The notes under the pieces are model-generated. The model searched no databases and had not been told where the DNA came from. It saw only the letters and a program-made list of their open reading frames with translations. Shown here piece after piece: positions 35,144 to 45,472 of a stretch of DNA of 64,000 nt. Source of the DNA: Pseudofrancisella aestuarii (GTDB taxonomy: Bacteria; Pseudomonadota; Gammaproteobacteria; Francisellales; Francisellaceae); the NCBI RefSeq assembly GCF_003574475.2, contig NZ_QLIS02000002.1:124001-188000 (forward strand), in the 5' to 3' direction. Within the stretch, counting starts at the first letter, position 1; each line of letters begins with the position of its first letter. The translations under genes were made by a program, and so were the position numbers.

Positions 35144-38100
35144 TTGAATATGGTTAGAATCTTTGATGGCTTAAGTGCACTTTCACCATTTAGAAAGAAA
35201 AAACTTTTAAAAGATATAAGAAAAATAGCTCCTAATGTTTTAGCGATAAATGCTAAATTCTTACATGTGTTAGATCTTCATAGTGATTTAACAGAGAAAG
35301 ATCAAGAAATTGTAAAATCTTTGCTTAGTTATAATAAAGAATATGGTGTAGCTCATCCAGCAGGTGAACTTTTTATTATAGCACCAAGAATAGGGACAAT
35401 TTCCCCATGGTCATCTAAAGCAACAGATATTGTTCATAATATTGGTATAACAAAAATTAAAAGAGTCGAAAGAGCTACTTTATATGGGGTAGAGGGGAAT
35501 ATATCTGCCACTGAGTTAGAGTCTATAAAAAAACTAGTTTTTGATAGAATGGTTGAAGAAGTTTTATCTAGCCAAGCTGAGTTGGAAAAACTATTTAAGA
35601 AGGGTGAGCCTAAGCCTCTAGAATATGTAAATGTTTTAGAAGAGGGTGAGAAAGCTATACAAGATGCTGACAAGAAATTAGGTTTAGCATTGAGTACTCA
35701 AGAAATCGCTTATTTAGCTGAGCAATATAAAAACCTTCAAAGAAATCCGACTGATACGGAATTATATATGTTTGCTCAAGCAAACTCAGAACACTGTCGT
35801 CATAAAATCTTTAATGCTAAATGGACAATAGATAATAAAGAGCAAGATTTATCGCTTTTTAAGATGATAAAAAACACTACTAATAAAGCTCCTAAAGGGG
35901 TCTTGTCTGCATATAAAGATAATGCTGCTGTGATAGAGGGTGTAACGGCTCAGAGGTTCTATTCTAATACAAAAACAGGGGTGTATGGATATCACCAGGA
36001 AGAGGTTGATATCTTGATGAAAGTTGAGACTCATAACCATCCTACAGCTATAGCTCCGTTTAGTGGTGCTGCTACTGGAGTAGGTGGTGAGATTCGTGAT
36101 GAGGGTGCTACAGGACTTGGAGCAAAACCAAAAGCAGGGCTTACAGGTTTTACAGTTTCAAACTTAAATATTCCTAATTTTGAACAAGCTTGGGAAATGA
36201 AAAAGTATGGTAAACCAAGCCATATGGCTAGTCCTTTACAAATTATGATAGAGGCTCCTATTGGTGGGGCGCATTATGCAAATGAATTTGGACGTCCTAA
36301 TTTGAATGGATATTTTCGTACTTATGAGCAGGCTGGTAACTCATCGACTGGTGAGCAAGTATTTGGTTATCATAAGCCAATTATGATTGCTGGTGGTATG
36401 GGTAACATCAAAAGAATGCATGTTGAAAAGGGTGATATTAAAGTTGGTTCTAAGCTTATCTGTTTAGGTGGGCCAGCTATGAGAATTGGTTTAGGTGGTG
36501 GAGCAGCTTCATCTGTAGTGTCATCAGGTGCTAATTCTGAACTTGATTTTGCCTCTGTTCAGCGTGGTAATGCTGAGATGGAGAGAAGATGCCAAGAGGT
36601 TATAGATAAGTGTTGGCAGCTTGGTGAGAAAAACCCTATAACATTTATACATGATGTTGGAGCTGGTGGTATCTCTAATGCTTTCCCAGAACTTGTTAAA
36701 GATGGTAATGTTGGTGGTGATTTTGAACTTAGAAAAGTTGTTATAGGCGAAGATGGATTATCGCCTTTAGAAATATGGTCAAATGAATCACAAGAAAGAT
36801 ATGTATTGTCTGTTTCTCCAGAAAATTTAGAATTCTTTGAGCAGCTTTGTAAAAGAGAAAGATGCCCATTTGCTGTTGTTGGGGAAGCAATTAGTGAAAA
36901 GCATATTACATTAAATGATGAGCATTTTAATAATAAGCCTGTTGATCTTCCTATGGGGGTATTGTTTGGAAATACTCCACAAATGCATATTGAAGTTACT
37001 ACAGCTAAAGCTCAACAAAAAGTATTTGATACATCTGATCTAGAGTTAGAGGATGCTATAGAGAGAATATTAAAAGTTCCAGCAGTAGCTTCTAAATCAT
37101 TTCTTATAACAATAGGTGATAGAAGTATCACAGGAATGGTTGCACGTGATCAGATGGTTGGTCCTTGGCAGGTGCCAGTGGCAGATTGTGCTGTAACGAC
37201 AGCTACGGTAGATAGTCAAGCAGGTGAGGCTATGGCAATGGGTGAAAGAACTCCATTAGCTGTAATAAATGCACCAGCTTCAGGTAAAATGGCAGTTGCT
37301 GAAACTATTACAAATTTATTAGCTGCAGATATTAAAAATATTTCAGATATTAGACTTTCTGCAAACTGGATGGCTGCAGCTAATCATACTGATGAAAATC
37401 AAAAACTTTATGAAACTGTGAAAGCTGTAGGTATGGAATTTTGTCCAGAGCTTGGAATAGCTATTCCAGTTGGTAAAGATTCTATGTCTATGAGAACAAA
37501 ATGGACAGATGATGCAGAAGCTAAATCTGTTACATCGCCACTTTCTTTAATTATTTCTGGTTTTGCACCAGTTGAAAATGCTAGAAGAACGCTTATCCCA
37601 ATAATTCATGAGCGTAATGACACGGTTTTAATACACTTAGATGTCTCTAACCACACTGGTAGATTAGGCGGTTCTTGTTTAGCGCAAGCTTATAATCAAG
37701 TTGGCGATGAAGCTCCGGATGTTTGCGCTAAGAAGTTGAAAATTTTCTTTGAAAAAGTTACTGAACTTAAGCAGCAAGAAAAAATCTTAGCCTATCATGA
37801 TATTTCTGATGGTGGATTATTTGTAACTTTAGTTGAGATGGCTTTTGCTGGTAATATAGGCGTTGATATTTCCTTAGATGCTAAAAACTTATTTGGTAAG
37901 TTGTTTGCTGAAGAGGTAGGCGCTGTACTTCAAGTTAAAGAGAAAGATATTGAGTTTATCGGAGCTTTATTTGCTGATACAGGGATAACAGTAGAAGTTG
38001 TAGCTAAGCAGAATACTACTGATACAATTGGTATCTTCAATTTCGGTGAAGAAATTTACTCTAATGATAGAGTTACTTTACAAAGATGGTGGGCTGAAAC

Positions 38101-39022
38101 TTCTTATAATATTCAGACTCTTAGAGATAATAGTGAATGTGCTAAGCAAGAGTTTGATAATATTTTAGAGACTGAAGATAAGGGTTTGCATTTACATACT
38201 ACTTTTAATCTTGAGGAAGATATTACAGCACCATTTATAAATATGCGTAAGCCAAAGATTGCTGTACTTAGAGAGCAGGGTGTAAATGGTCATGTGGAAA
38301 TGGGGGCAGCATTTACAACAGCTGGTTTTGAGGCTGTGGATGTGCATATGTCAGATTTACACACTGGTAGAGTGAACTTGGATGAGTTTAAAGCTTTAGT
38401 TGCTTGTGGTGGTTTCTCTTACGGGGATGTTCTTGGAGCTGGCGGTGGCTGGGCTAAGAATGTTTTATTTAGTGAAAAGCTGAAAGCAGATTTTAGTAAA
38501 TTCTTTAATAGAAATGACACAGTTGCTCTAGGTGTTTGTAATGGATGCCAGATGTTTGCTCAGTTGAAGCCTCTTATTAAAGGAGCTGAAAATTGGCCAA
38601 TATTTATTAAAAATGAATCTGAACAGTTTGAAGCTAGAACATCTATGGTTGAAATCCAAAAATCTGATTCTATCTGGTTTGACGGAATGGCTGGCACTAG
38701 AGCTCCTATTGCTATTGCTCATGGTGAGGGTCGTCCATTATTTGAAAATGTTGCACAAGAAAGAGCATTGTTATCAAGTAATCAGATAGCTCTAAAATAT
38801 GTAGATGGTAACGGGAAAGCTACTGAAAGATACCCTCAAAACCCAAATGGTGCGAAGGGTGGGATCACAGCGCTTACTGCTTTAAATGGCCGTGTGCAAA
38901 TTATGATGCCACATCCAGAGCGTGTATATAGAGCTATTACAAACTCATGGATTCCAGCAGAGTATGATGAGTATTCAGTTTGGATGAGAATGTTTAGAAA
39001 TGCTAGGAAGTGGGTTGGGTAA
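35144..39022 (+). CDS. purL: phosphoribosylformylglycinamidine synthase (large single-chain)
   Basis: A single 1290-residue FGAM synthase, the proteobacterial form that carries its own glutaminase. The ATP-binding halves include ANSEHCRHKIFNAKW (about 206-220), THNHPTAIAPF and HDVGAGGISNAFPEL. The C-terminal class I amidotransferase domain (about 1035-1290) has LGVCNGCQM with the nucleophile Cys and a terminal HPERVYRA. TTG 35144 has AGGGAG about six bases upstream, whereas ATG 35150 would align best with E. coli PurL but lies 12 bases from it; either may be used. Probably co-transcribed with purF. Confidence 0.96.
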   Translation: MNMVRIFDGLSALSPFRKKKLLKDIRKIAPNVLAINAKFLHVLDLHSDLTEKDQEIVKSLLSYNKEYGVAHPAGELFIIAPRIGTISPWSSKATDIVHNIGITKIKRVERATLYGVEGNISATELESIKKLVFDRMVEEVLSSQAELEKLFKKGEPKPLEYVNVLEEGEKAIQDADKKLGLALSTQEIAYLAEQYKNLQRNPTDTELYMFAQANSEHCRHKIFNAKWTIDNKEQDLSLFKMIKNTTNKAPKGVLSAYKDNAAVIEGVTAQRFYSNTKTGVYGYHQEEVDILMKVETHNHPTAIAPFSGAATGVGGEIRDEGATGLGAKPKAGLTGFTVSNLNIPNFEQAWEMKKYGKPSHMASPLQIMIEAPIGGAHYANEFGRPNLNGYFRTYEQAGNSSTGEQVFGYHKPIMIAGGMGNIKRMHVEKGDIKVGSKLICLGGPAMRIGLGGGAASSVVSSGANSELDFASVQRGNAEMERRCQEVIDKCWQLGEKNPITFIHDVGAGGISNAFPELVKDGNVGGDFELRKVVIGEDGLSPLEIWSNESQERYVLSVSPENLEFFEQLCKRERCPFAVVGEAISEKHITLNDEHFNNKPVDLPMGVLFGNTPQMHIEVTTAKAQQKVFDTSDLELEDAIERILKVPAVASKSFLITIGDRSITGMVARDQMVGPWQVPVADCAVTTATVDSQAGEAMAMGERTPLAVINAPASGKMAVAETITNLLAADIKNISDIRLSANWMAAANHTDENQKLYETVKAVGMEFCPELGIAIPVGKDSMSMRTKWTDDAEAKSVTSPLSLIISGFAPVENARRTLIPIIHERNDTVLIHLDVSNHTGRLGGSCLAQAYNQVGDEAPDVCAKKLKIFFEKVTELKQQEKILAYHDISDGGLFVTLVEMAFAGNIGVDISLDAKNLFGKLFAEEVGAVLQVKEKDIEFIGALFADTGITVEVVAKQNTTDTIGIFNFGEEIYSNDRVTLQRWWAETSYNIQTLRDNSECAKQEFDNILETEDKGLHLHTTFNLEEDITAPFINMRKPKIAVLREQGVNGHVEMGAAFTTAGFEAVDVHMSDLHTGRVNLDEFKALVACGGFSYGDVLGAGGGWAKNVLFSEKLKADFSKFFNRNDTVALGVCNGCQMFAQLKPLIKGAENWPIFIKNESEQFEARTSMVEIQKSDSIWFDGMAGTRAPIAIAHGEGRPLFENVAQERALLSSNQIALKYVDGNGKATERYPQNPNGAKGGITALTALNGRVQIMMPHPERVYRAITNSWIPAEYDEYSVWMRMFRNARKWVG

Positions 39023-39024
39023 TT

Positions 39025-39660
39025 ATGGAAATTTCTAATTTTAAGGAACTTATAAAAAATCTTCCTTATAAAAATCACTCTTTTGATGTGAAAAAAAGTA
39101 ATTGGAATAATAAGTTACCTGAACGATTTAAAAATATCATATTTAATGAGAATGAAACAGTAACAATCAGTAGACAAGATCTTTTTTTTGAAGCTGAGGA
39201 AAATTTAGAGCTTTTTATAATTAAAACATTGATGTGGGGATACCCAACTGGAGGTAGAGGAAATCATATCAAAAGTCTTCTGAGTGAAGATGAAAAGAAT
39301 TTTGAACAATTAGTAGGATGTCTTAGAGGATGGCGTAAGAAAAATATTGACCTCAATTGTATGAAAGATCTAATTGAAAAAATTAAAGGTTTGGGTCTTT
39401 CTACAATAACTAAGTTTACACAATTTCTATCCACTACTATCAATGGAAATAGGGCAATAATATTAGATGATCAGATTATTAGTGCTATAAATAGTTCAAG
39501 GTTTAAAGACTTCGAAAATTTATCATCTATTAATTATGATAATGCAATTAAAAATTATGATGAGTATATACAAATAGTGAGTAAGATATCTGATAAAATA
39601 AAAGCTGATCCAGACCAGATTGAAATGTTCTTATTTGTATTTGGTAAAAATTTAAAATGA
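39025..39660 (+). CDS. OGG-fold DNA-glycosylase-like protein
   Basis: 211 residues from ATG 39025; a GTG at 39010 would overlap purL by 13 bp. It is not a familiar housekeeping gene. Around residues 117-152 there is a helix-hairpin-helix-like element (IEKIKGLGLSTITKF) followed by AIILDDQI, resembling the LPGxG...VD arrangement of HhH-GPD glycosylases and, from memory, the bacterial 'OGG fold' family (G-x-x-x-x-TK-F ... LILD). Candidate functional residues are K130 and D148 or D149. An upstream WGYPTGGRGN block (71-80) may be part of the same family. It may act on damaged bases, but catalysis is not shown. It sits between purL and an aldose epimerase gene. Confidence 0.45.
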   Translation: MEISNFKELIKNLPYKNHSFDVKKSNWNNKLPERFKNIIFNENETVTISRQDLFFEAEENLELFIIKTLMWGYPTGGRGNHIKSLLSEDEKNFEQLVGCLRGWRKKNIDLNCMKDLIEKIKGLGLSTITKFTQFLSTTINGNRAIILDDQIISAINSSRFKDFENLSSINYDNAIKNYDEYIQIVSKISDKIKADPDQIEMFLFVFGKNLK

Positions 39661-39684
39661 GCTAATAAATATAAGAAGTAAATT

Positions 39685-40542
39685 ATGATAATAAAAAATA
39701 ATTACTTACAAGTCGAAATCAATCTATTAGGCGCAGAAGTCCAGAGTGTAAGGAATGTTGCTAGTAATTATGAGTATATGTGGTGTGGCGATGGTCTAAT
39801 ATGGGCTGGAGTTTCACCTGTGCTATTTCCAGTAGTTGGCAAATCACACAATAATAAAATCAAGTATCAAGGCAAAGAATACCCTATGGGTAATCATGGA
39901 CTTGCTCGTCATACTATATTTGATATTGTTTTTCATAGTGAAAACAGTGTTGTACTAGCAATGGAGACTACAGCTGAGAACTATCCATTTAAGTTAAGGT
40001 TCGAAATTACATATACTCTTGAGGCTAATAAACTTATCACAGAATACAATATTATAAATCTTGATAAAGGCGTTGCATCCTGTGGCTTTGGAGCTCATCC
40101 AGCGTTTGCTTGCCCTTTTGATGGTAAGCATCAGTTTAGTGATTATGAAATTACCTTTACAGAACAGAAATTAGATTTTCATCCAATTACACCAGAGGCT
40201 TTTTATACAGGAGAAACGAAACACTCTAAAATATCTAAAATAGAATTGGATAATCATACTTTTGATAATGATGCTTTAGTGTATAGTGGTTTCTCAGATA
40301 AGAAAGTTCGATTAGCTGAAAAAGATTCAGAGCGATATATAGAAGTTACTTTTGATGGCTTTGAATATTTAGGTTTATGGTCAAAACCCAAAGCTAATGC
40401 TCCGTATGTATGTATCGAGCCATGGTGTGGCAGAAGTGATACACTAGGTATGGATGTTGATATTGAGTATCGTATTGGTAATATTGATATCCAGTCACAA
40501 GAAAAATTCAGTCGTAGTTATTCTATTGAATTTGGTTATTAG
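39685..40542 (+). CDS. aldose 1-epimerase family protein (LacX-like)
   Basis: 285 residues of the galactose-mutarotase-like beta-sandwich fold, LacX subgroup. Motifs visible are SPVLFPVVGKSHNN (about 45-58), the catalytic-type His in GNHGLARHTIF, GFGAHPAFACPF (His) and C-terminal YVCIEPWCGRSDT (Glu). It interconverts anomers of sugars or sugar phosphates; the substrate is unknown. It is 24 bp after the OGG-like gene and convergent with a lipoprotein gene. Confidence 0.88.
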   Translation: MIIKNNYLQVEINLLGAEVQSVRNVASNYEYMWCGDGLIWAGVSPVLFPVVGKSHNNKIKYQGKEYPMGNHGLARHTIFDIVFHSENSVVLAMETTAENYPFKLRFEITYTLEANKLITEYNIINLDKGVASCGFGAHPAFACPFDGKHQFSDYEITFTEQKLDFHPITPEAFYTGETKHSKISKIELDNHTFDNDALVYSGFSDKKVRLAEKDSERYIEVTFDGFEYLGLWSKPKANAPYVCIEPWCGRSDTLGMDVDIEYRIGNIDIQSQEKFSRSYSIEFGY

Positions 40543-40560
40543 ATTTTAGTTTTATAGACC

Positions 40561-41241
40561 TTATTTATCATGAGTAATTTCTTGTAAAGTATCTAAATAT
40601 GTTTGATAAAGTGTGAAATTATTATCATTTATATCTCGGTTAAGACGGACACGATAGAGTATCGCTAATTCTTTCTTCACAGCACCAATATTTTTACAAG
40701 AGATTTGATTTGTAATTACTTTTAAATCTTTTGATTCAGTTGGCGTGACTGTTTCAAATATTATGTTGATACAATTTTTATACTCATTATTGTTAACTTT
40801 GATACTAGGTATTTCTTTAGTAATAACTAATTTTTCTGGAACCTCTCCGTATTCTTCTTGGTTAATTAGATTTACTTCTTTACCAAGTTCTAGTTTTGCG
40901 GGCAATAATAGCGAGCCTTGTTTATATATTTTATCAACTATATGCACAGAGCCATTTTTTATTATATAGTCCATGTTGTATTTACCTTCTAACTTATCAT
41001 TAGCGTTAAATATCTTAGTAGAGTAAGTACATAGAGTTTTATCTTTATTACAGTTTTCTATTTTTATCTCTAATAAGATCTCACTATTATCCTCTAGGGT
41101 GACTCTTTTATAATGGTATGTGGTGCCAACATCTGTCGATACATAGTCACTACCATTAAATATTGGACCCTTATGTGATGTCATGAAAGTAGAGCAACTT
41201 GATAGGGTGATTGTAATAATTAAGATCAATAATTTTTTCAT
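40561..41241 (-). CDS. predicted lipoprotein of unknown function
   Basis: 226 residues with a lipoprotein signal: MKKLLILIITITLSSC, lipobox LSSC with acylated Cys16. Ser at +2 suggests outer-membrane sorting. The mature part is beta-rich and Lys/Asn-rich with scattered Cys (in ENCNKDKTLC, NCINI and ISCKNI) that could pair in the periplasm. No catalytic motif is recognisable. It stands alone between convergent and divergent neighbours. Confidence 0.7.
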   Translation of the reverse strand: MKKLLILIITITLSSCSTFMTSHKGPIFNGSDYVSTDVGTTYHYKRVTLEDNSEILLEIKIENCNKDKTLCTYSTKIFNANDKLEGKYNMDYIIKNGSVHIVDKIYKQGSLLLPAKLELGKEVNLINQEEYGEVPEKLVITKEIPSIKVNNNEYKNCINIIFETVTPTESKDLKVITNQISCKNIGAVKKELAILYRVRLNRDINDNNFTLYQTYLDTLQEITHDK

Positions 41242-41363
41242 ATGATTTTATTAAAACTCCAGATCTAATATTTTTATTAATAAGTTTCAATATGCTTTCT
41301 AGAGATAGTATAATTATTATTAATTTTTTAAAAGCTCTTAGTTAAATAAATAGGAATTAGGAA

Positions 41364-42662
41364 ATGATAAAGAGATATGATGTAGCAGAGATTTCAAAGA
41401 TTTGGGATGATGAAAATAAATATCGCAAGATGCTTGAAGTTGAGTTAGCTATTTTAGAAGCGTTAGAAGATAAAATGGTACCAAAAGGTACAGCTGCTAA
41501 AATTCGTGAAAAAGCTGAAGTTAGACCAGAAAGAGTAGATGAGATTGAGAAAGTTACAAAGCATGATATTATCGCGTTTTGTACATCTATAGCAGAGCAA
41601 TTTACTGCTGAAACTGGGAAGTTCTTTCACTTTGGTGTTACATCATCAGATATTATAGATTCAGCTCTTAGTTTACAGATTCGTGAATCTTTGGAGCATG
41701 TGGTTGAAGACTTAGAAGCTCTTTGTGATTCATTATTAGCAAAAGCAGAGCAGACTAAGAGAATTATCACAATGGGTAGAAGTCATGGTATGTTTGCTGA
41801 GCCTATGAGTTTTGGTCAAAAGTTCCTTGGCTCATATGTTGAGTTTAAGCGTAGACTAAAAGATTTAAAAGATTTCCAAAAAGATGGCTTAACAGTGCAG
41901 TTCTCTGGAGCAGTTGGTAACTACTGTATCTTAACTACAGAGGATGAAAAGAAAGCAGCAGATATTCTAGGCTTACCTGTTGAGAATGTTTCTACTCAAG
42001 TTATCCCAAGAGATAGAATAGCTAAGCTTATCTCTATCCATGGTCTTATTGCATCAGCTATTGAAAGATTAGCTGTGGAAATTAGACACTTACACAGAAG
42101 TGATGTTTTTGAAGTTTATGAAGGTTTTTCTAAAGGCCAAAAAGGTTCTTCAACTATGCCACATAAGAAAAACCCAATCTCTACAGAGAACTTAACTGGT
42201 ATGGCTAGAATGCTTAGGTCACATGTTTCTATCGCGTTAGAAAATTGTGTATTGTGGCATGAAAGAGATATTTCTCACTCTTCAGCAGAACGTTTTTATC
42301 TTCCAGATAACTTTGGAATAATGGTTTATGCACTTAGAAGAATGAGAAATACTATTGATAATCTTGTTATCCAAGAGGACATTATTGAAGATAGAGTAAG
42401 AAACAATAGCGCTTATCTATCTAGTTTTTATTTACATTTCTTAATTGCGAATACGCCATTTATGCGTGAAGATTGTTATAAAATAGTCCAGCAAGTGGCT
42501 TTTGACCTTAAACAAGGTGAATCATTCTCTAAGAAATTAGAGAAAATAATGAAAGATGAGCATGGTACAGATTTAACTGTTCCAGAAATGGATTTTGAAG
42601 GTATTAAAAAGACATATCTTAAAGAAATAGATAATGTTTTTGCTCGATCTATCAATAACTAG
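41364..42662 (+). CDS. purB: adenylosuccinate lyase
   Basis: Cleaves SAICAR in de novo purine synthesis and adenylosuccinate in AMP synthesis. It is 432 aa and of the fumarase/aspartase superfamily, with TSSDIIDSA (His-containing region FHFGVTSSD), GRSHGMFAEP (catalytic His) and the family signature KGSSTMPHKKNP near residue 262-273. GAATTAGGAA precedes the start, and a TATAAT stands at 41309-41314 upstream. The shorter (432 aa) Bacillus-type form rather than the 456-aa E. coli type is suggested by length. Confidence 0.96.
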   Translation: MIKRYDVAEISKIWDDENKYRKMLEVELAILEALEDKMVPKGTAAKIREKAEVRPERVDEIEKVTKHDIIAFCTSIAEQFTAETGKFFHFGVTSSDIIDSALSLQIRESLEHVVEDLEALCDSLLAKAEQTKRIITMGRSHGMFAEPMSFGQKFLGSYVEFKRRLKDLKDFQKDGLTVQFSGAVGNYCILTTEDEKKAADILGLPVENVSTQVIPRDRIAKLISIHGLIASAIERLAVEIRHLHRSDVFEVYEGFSKGQKGSSTMPHKKNPISTENLTGMARMLRSHVSIALENCVLWHERDISHSSAERFYLPDNFGIMVYALRRMRNTIDNLVIQEDIIEDRVRNNSAYLSSFYLHFLIANTPFMREDCYKIVQQVAFDLKQGESFSKKLEKIMKDEHGTDLTVPEMDFEGIKKTYLKEIDNVFARSINN

Positions 42663-42730
42663 CTAAAATATATTCCTAAAAGATATTCTGATTGCTATAA
42701 TTTTCTTAAAATTCATAAAAAAATCGTTAT

Positions 42731-43699
42731 ATGAGAATTCTAATTATTAGACTTTCTGCTATAGGTGATATTTTTCACGCATTTACTGTGGCTAGGGATC
42801 TAAGAGAGAAATTTCCAAAGGCGACTATAGATTGGCTCGTTGATGAGAAATTTGAAAATATAGTTAAATTATGTACGGATATTGATAATGTTATATCTAT
42901 TCCCTTTAAAAAGTGGAAAAAAAAGCCATTAAGCTTAATTCAAAACCTTTTAGAATTTAAAAGAAACTTGAAGCAGAAAGGAAATAGGTATGATTTTATT
43001 TTAGAGGCTCATGGCCTTTTGAAACCAGCTTTATTTGCCAAGTTTTTATTTAAAGGTGAGATTTATGGGCTTGATAGTAAATCTGCAAATGATGGTTTTT
43101 TTGCTTCTGTTTTTTATGATAAGAAATTTAAAGTTTCGAGAGATAATGTAGCTATTGTTAGATTTAGAGAGTTAGCATCAAAGGCTTTTAATACAAATAT
43201 AAAGAAGCCGTATCAAATATCAATAAGTTCAGAAGTTAAAGATATTGATATAAAGGATTATATTTTATTGCTACATGGCACTTCAAAAGATAGTAAAAAA
43301 CTAAGTCAAGAAAATTGGCAAGCTATTACAAGGTATATTTTAAAAAATACCAATAAAAATATATTAGTTACATATACAAATGAAGAAGAAAAACAGTTGT
43401 GTGATTCCTTGAAGGTGTTTTTAAATGATTCTAGGTTTGTAGTTCTAGATACTTTAGAGTTTAAAGATTTTATAAGTGTTGTTGAAAAAGCGGATTTGGT
43501 TTTAGGAGTTGATACTGGTTTTGTACACTTAGCTAATTTATTTAATAAAAGAGTAATAGGGGTTTATAAAGATAGTAATCCAAATTATGGAGGTCTTCTT
43601 GAGTCGAAGATTGCTAAAAATTTAGACTACAGATGCAAAGCTGTAAATATTGAAGAAATTAATGAAAATGTTGCTGAGCTTATAAAAGTAAGTGACTAA
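42731..43699 (+). CDS. glycosyltransferase family 9 (heptosyltransferase I-like)
   Basis: 322 residues of the ADP-heptose:LPS heptosyltransferase family. The N terminus MRILIIRLSAIGDIFHAF is the WaaC/WaaF hallmark, IDWLVDEKFENIV follows, and the C-terminal nucleotide-sugar pocket reads GVDTGFVHLANLFNKRVIGVY (split around residues 254-275). It probably adds a core sugar to lipid A-Kdo in the inner-membrane cytoplasmic face. Francisella cores are atypical, so the donor may not be heptose. It stands 36 bp before gatC. Confidence 0.85.
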   Translation: MRILIIRLSAIGDIFHAFTVARDLREKFPKATIDWLVDEKFENIVKLCTDIDNVISIPFKKWKKKPLSLIQNLLEFKRNLKQKGNRYDFILEAHGLLKPALFAKFLFKGEIYGLDSKSANDGFFASVFYDKKFKVSRDNVAIVRFRELASKAFNTNIKKPYQISISSEVKDIDIKDYILLLHGTSKDSKKLSQENWQAITRYILKNTNKNILVTYTNEEEKQLCDSLKVFLNDSRFVVLDTLEFKDFISVVEKADLVLGVDTGFVHLANLFNKRVIGVYKDSNPNYGGLLESKIAKNLDYRCKAVNIEEINENVAELIKVSD

Positions 43700-43734
43700 A
43701 TTATTTTTAATAATTATTTTGGATATTTTGTAAC

Positions 43735-44016
43735 ATGGATAAACAATTAGTAGAACATATAGCGAAACTTTCTAGTTTTAAATTAACTAGTGATGAGCTT
43801 GAAAAGTTTACGAAAGATTTGACAAATATATGTGAAATTTTAGATGCGGTTAAAAAAGTTGATACTCAGGGAGTTAAGCCAATGATATCTCCTTTAAGTG
43901 TTGATTTTAAATTTAGAGAAGATGTTCCGACAGATCAGGATAATAGAAAGAGTTTTGAAAAATTTGCTTGTGAAATTGTTGATGATTATTTTATGGTTCC
44001 ACAGGTTATTAAGTAG
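43735..44016 (+). CDS. gatC: Asp/Glu-tRNA amidotransferase subunit C
   Basis: The small (93 aa) GatC subunit that wraps GatA and stabilises the GatCAB complex. The typical helical N terminus (HIAKLSSFKLTSDELEKFTKDLTNI) is followed by PMISPL...REDVPT. First of the gatCAB operon, 8 bp before gatA. Confidence 0.93.
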   Translation: MDKQLVEHIAKLSSFKLTSDELEKFTKDLTNICEILDAVKKVDTQGVKPMISPLSVDFKFREDVPTDQDNRKSFEKFACEIVDDYFMVPQVIK

Positions 44017-44024
44017 AGGGTAGC

Positions 44025-45470
44025 ATGTCATATATTAAAAAATTACGAGAAAGGCTAGACTCAGGGAGTGTTACAGCAGTTGGACTGGTAAAAGAATACT
44101 TAAGTAAGATTAAGTTAGAAGATAAAAAGTTGAATTCAGTTATCACTCTTTGTGAAAAAGAGGCATTAGCTGAAGCTGAGACTGCTGATAAAATTATATC
44201 TGAAGGAAAACAGGGGTTACTTACTGGTATCCCAATATTACATAAAGATTTATTTTGTACAAAAGATATAAAAACAACAAGTGCATCTAGAATTTTAGAT
44301 GACTTTATATCTCCATATGATTCTACAGTAACTAGAAAATGTAAAGAAGCAGGAATGATAACTCTTGGTAAGCTTAATATGGATGAGTTTGCTATGGGCT
44401 CAACTAATGAAAATAGTTATTATGGGGCTGTTAGTAATCCTTGGGATTTAGATAGAGTTCCTGGAGGGTCTTCAGGTGGGCCAGCTGCAGCTGTTGCTGC
44501 AGGTTTTGCACCAGTTGCTACAGGTTCTGATACTGGTGGTTCTGTTAGACAGCCGGCAAGTTTTTGTGGTTTAACTGCAATGAAGCCAACATATGGAAGC
44601 ACTTCCAGATATGGAATGATAGCTTTCTCCTCATCATTTGATCAGGCTGGAATATTTGGGCATTATGCTGAAGATGTGGCTATTATGCTTGATACTATTT
44701 CAGGCGACTGTGAGTTTGATTCAACTTGTGTAGGCATTCCGGAGAATCACTTTACAAAAGATATCGATAAATCTATTGCTGGCAAAGTAGTAGGTGTAGA
44801 TGAGAGTCTAATGAAAGATTTAAACCCTGATTTGGCCGCTCAAATGAAAAAAGCTTTAGAAAATTTAAAAGCTATAGGAGTCACAATTAAGAGTGTTACT
44901 ATTCCAGACTTAAAAGAAGCACTATCTACTTATTATATTATTACACCAGCAGAGGCGGCAGCAAATTTGGCTCGATTTGATGGGGTTAGATATGGTCATA
45001 GAAGTGATAAAGCAACTGATTTAGAAAGTTTATATCAACTATCTAGATCAGAAGGTTTTGGTGCTGAGGTTAAGCGTAGAATTATGATAGGTAATTATGT
45101 ATTGGCATCAAGCCAGTATGATTCTTATTATAATAAAGCTCAGCAAATTCGTAGAATTATGACAGATCAAATGAATAAGATTTTTGAAGAAGTTGATGCT
45201 GTATTTATGCCGGCTTCTCCTAGTGAGGCATTTAGAAAGGGAGATAAGTTAGATCCTGTATCTGCATATCTTTCTGATATATACACTATTCCAGCGAATA
45301 TTTCTGGTCTTCCAGCAATATCGTTTCCAGTTGGTTTTGTTAATAATTTACCTGTAGGTGCTCAATTAATTGGTAAAGCTTTTAATGATAATGTTTTAAC
45401 TCAACTAGTTGTACAGTATCAAAAACATAATTCTGTAGAAGAATTTATATTAGAGCAAGCGAGGATTTAG
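44025..45470 (+). CDS. gatA: Asp/Glu-tRNA amidotransferase subunit A
   Basis: 481-residue amidase-signature enzyme that releases ammonia from glutamine for transamidation of misacylated tRNA. The catalytic triad is visible: Lys in PILHKDLF (about 76), cis-Ser and nucleophile Ser in ATGSDTGGSVRQPASFCG (about 165-182). The glycine/serine-rich loop PGGSSGGPAAAVAAG precedes them. It lies between gatC and gatB, with 2 bp to gatB. Confidence 0.97.
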   Translation: MSYIKKLRERLDSGSVTAVGLVKEYLSKIKLEDKKLNSVITLCEKEALAEAETADKIISEGKQGLLTGIPILHKDLFCTKDIKTTSASRILDDFISPYDSTVTRKCKEAGMITLGKLNMDEFAMGSTNENSYYGAVSNPWDLDRVPGGSSGGPAAAVAAGFAPVATGSDTGGSVRQPASFCGLTAMKPTYGSTSRYGMIAFSSSFDQAGIFGHYAEDVAIMLDTISGDCEFDSTCVGIPENHFTKDIDKSIAGKVVGVDESLMKDLNPDLAAQMKKALENLKAIGVTIKSVTIPDLKEALSTYYIITPAEAAANLARFDGVRYGHRSDKATDLESLYQLSRSEGFGAEVKRRIMIGNYVLASSQYDSYYNKAQQIRRIMTDQMNKIFEEVDAVFMPASPSEAFRKGDKLDPVSAYLSDIYTIPANISGLPAISFPVGFVNNLPVGAQLIGKAFNDNVLTQLVVQYQKHNSVEEFILEQARI

Positions 45471-45472
45471 TA

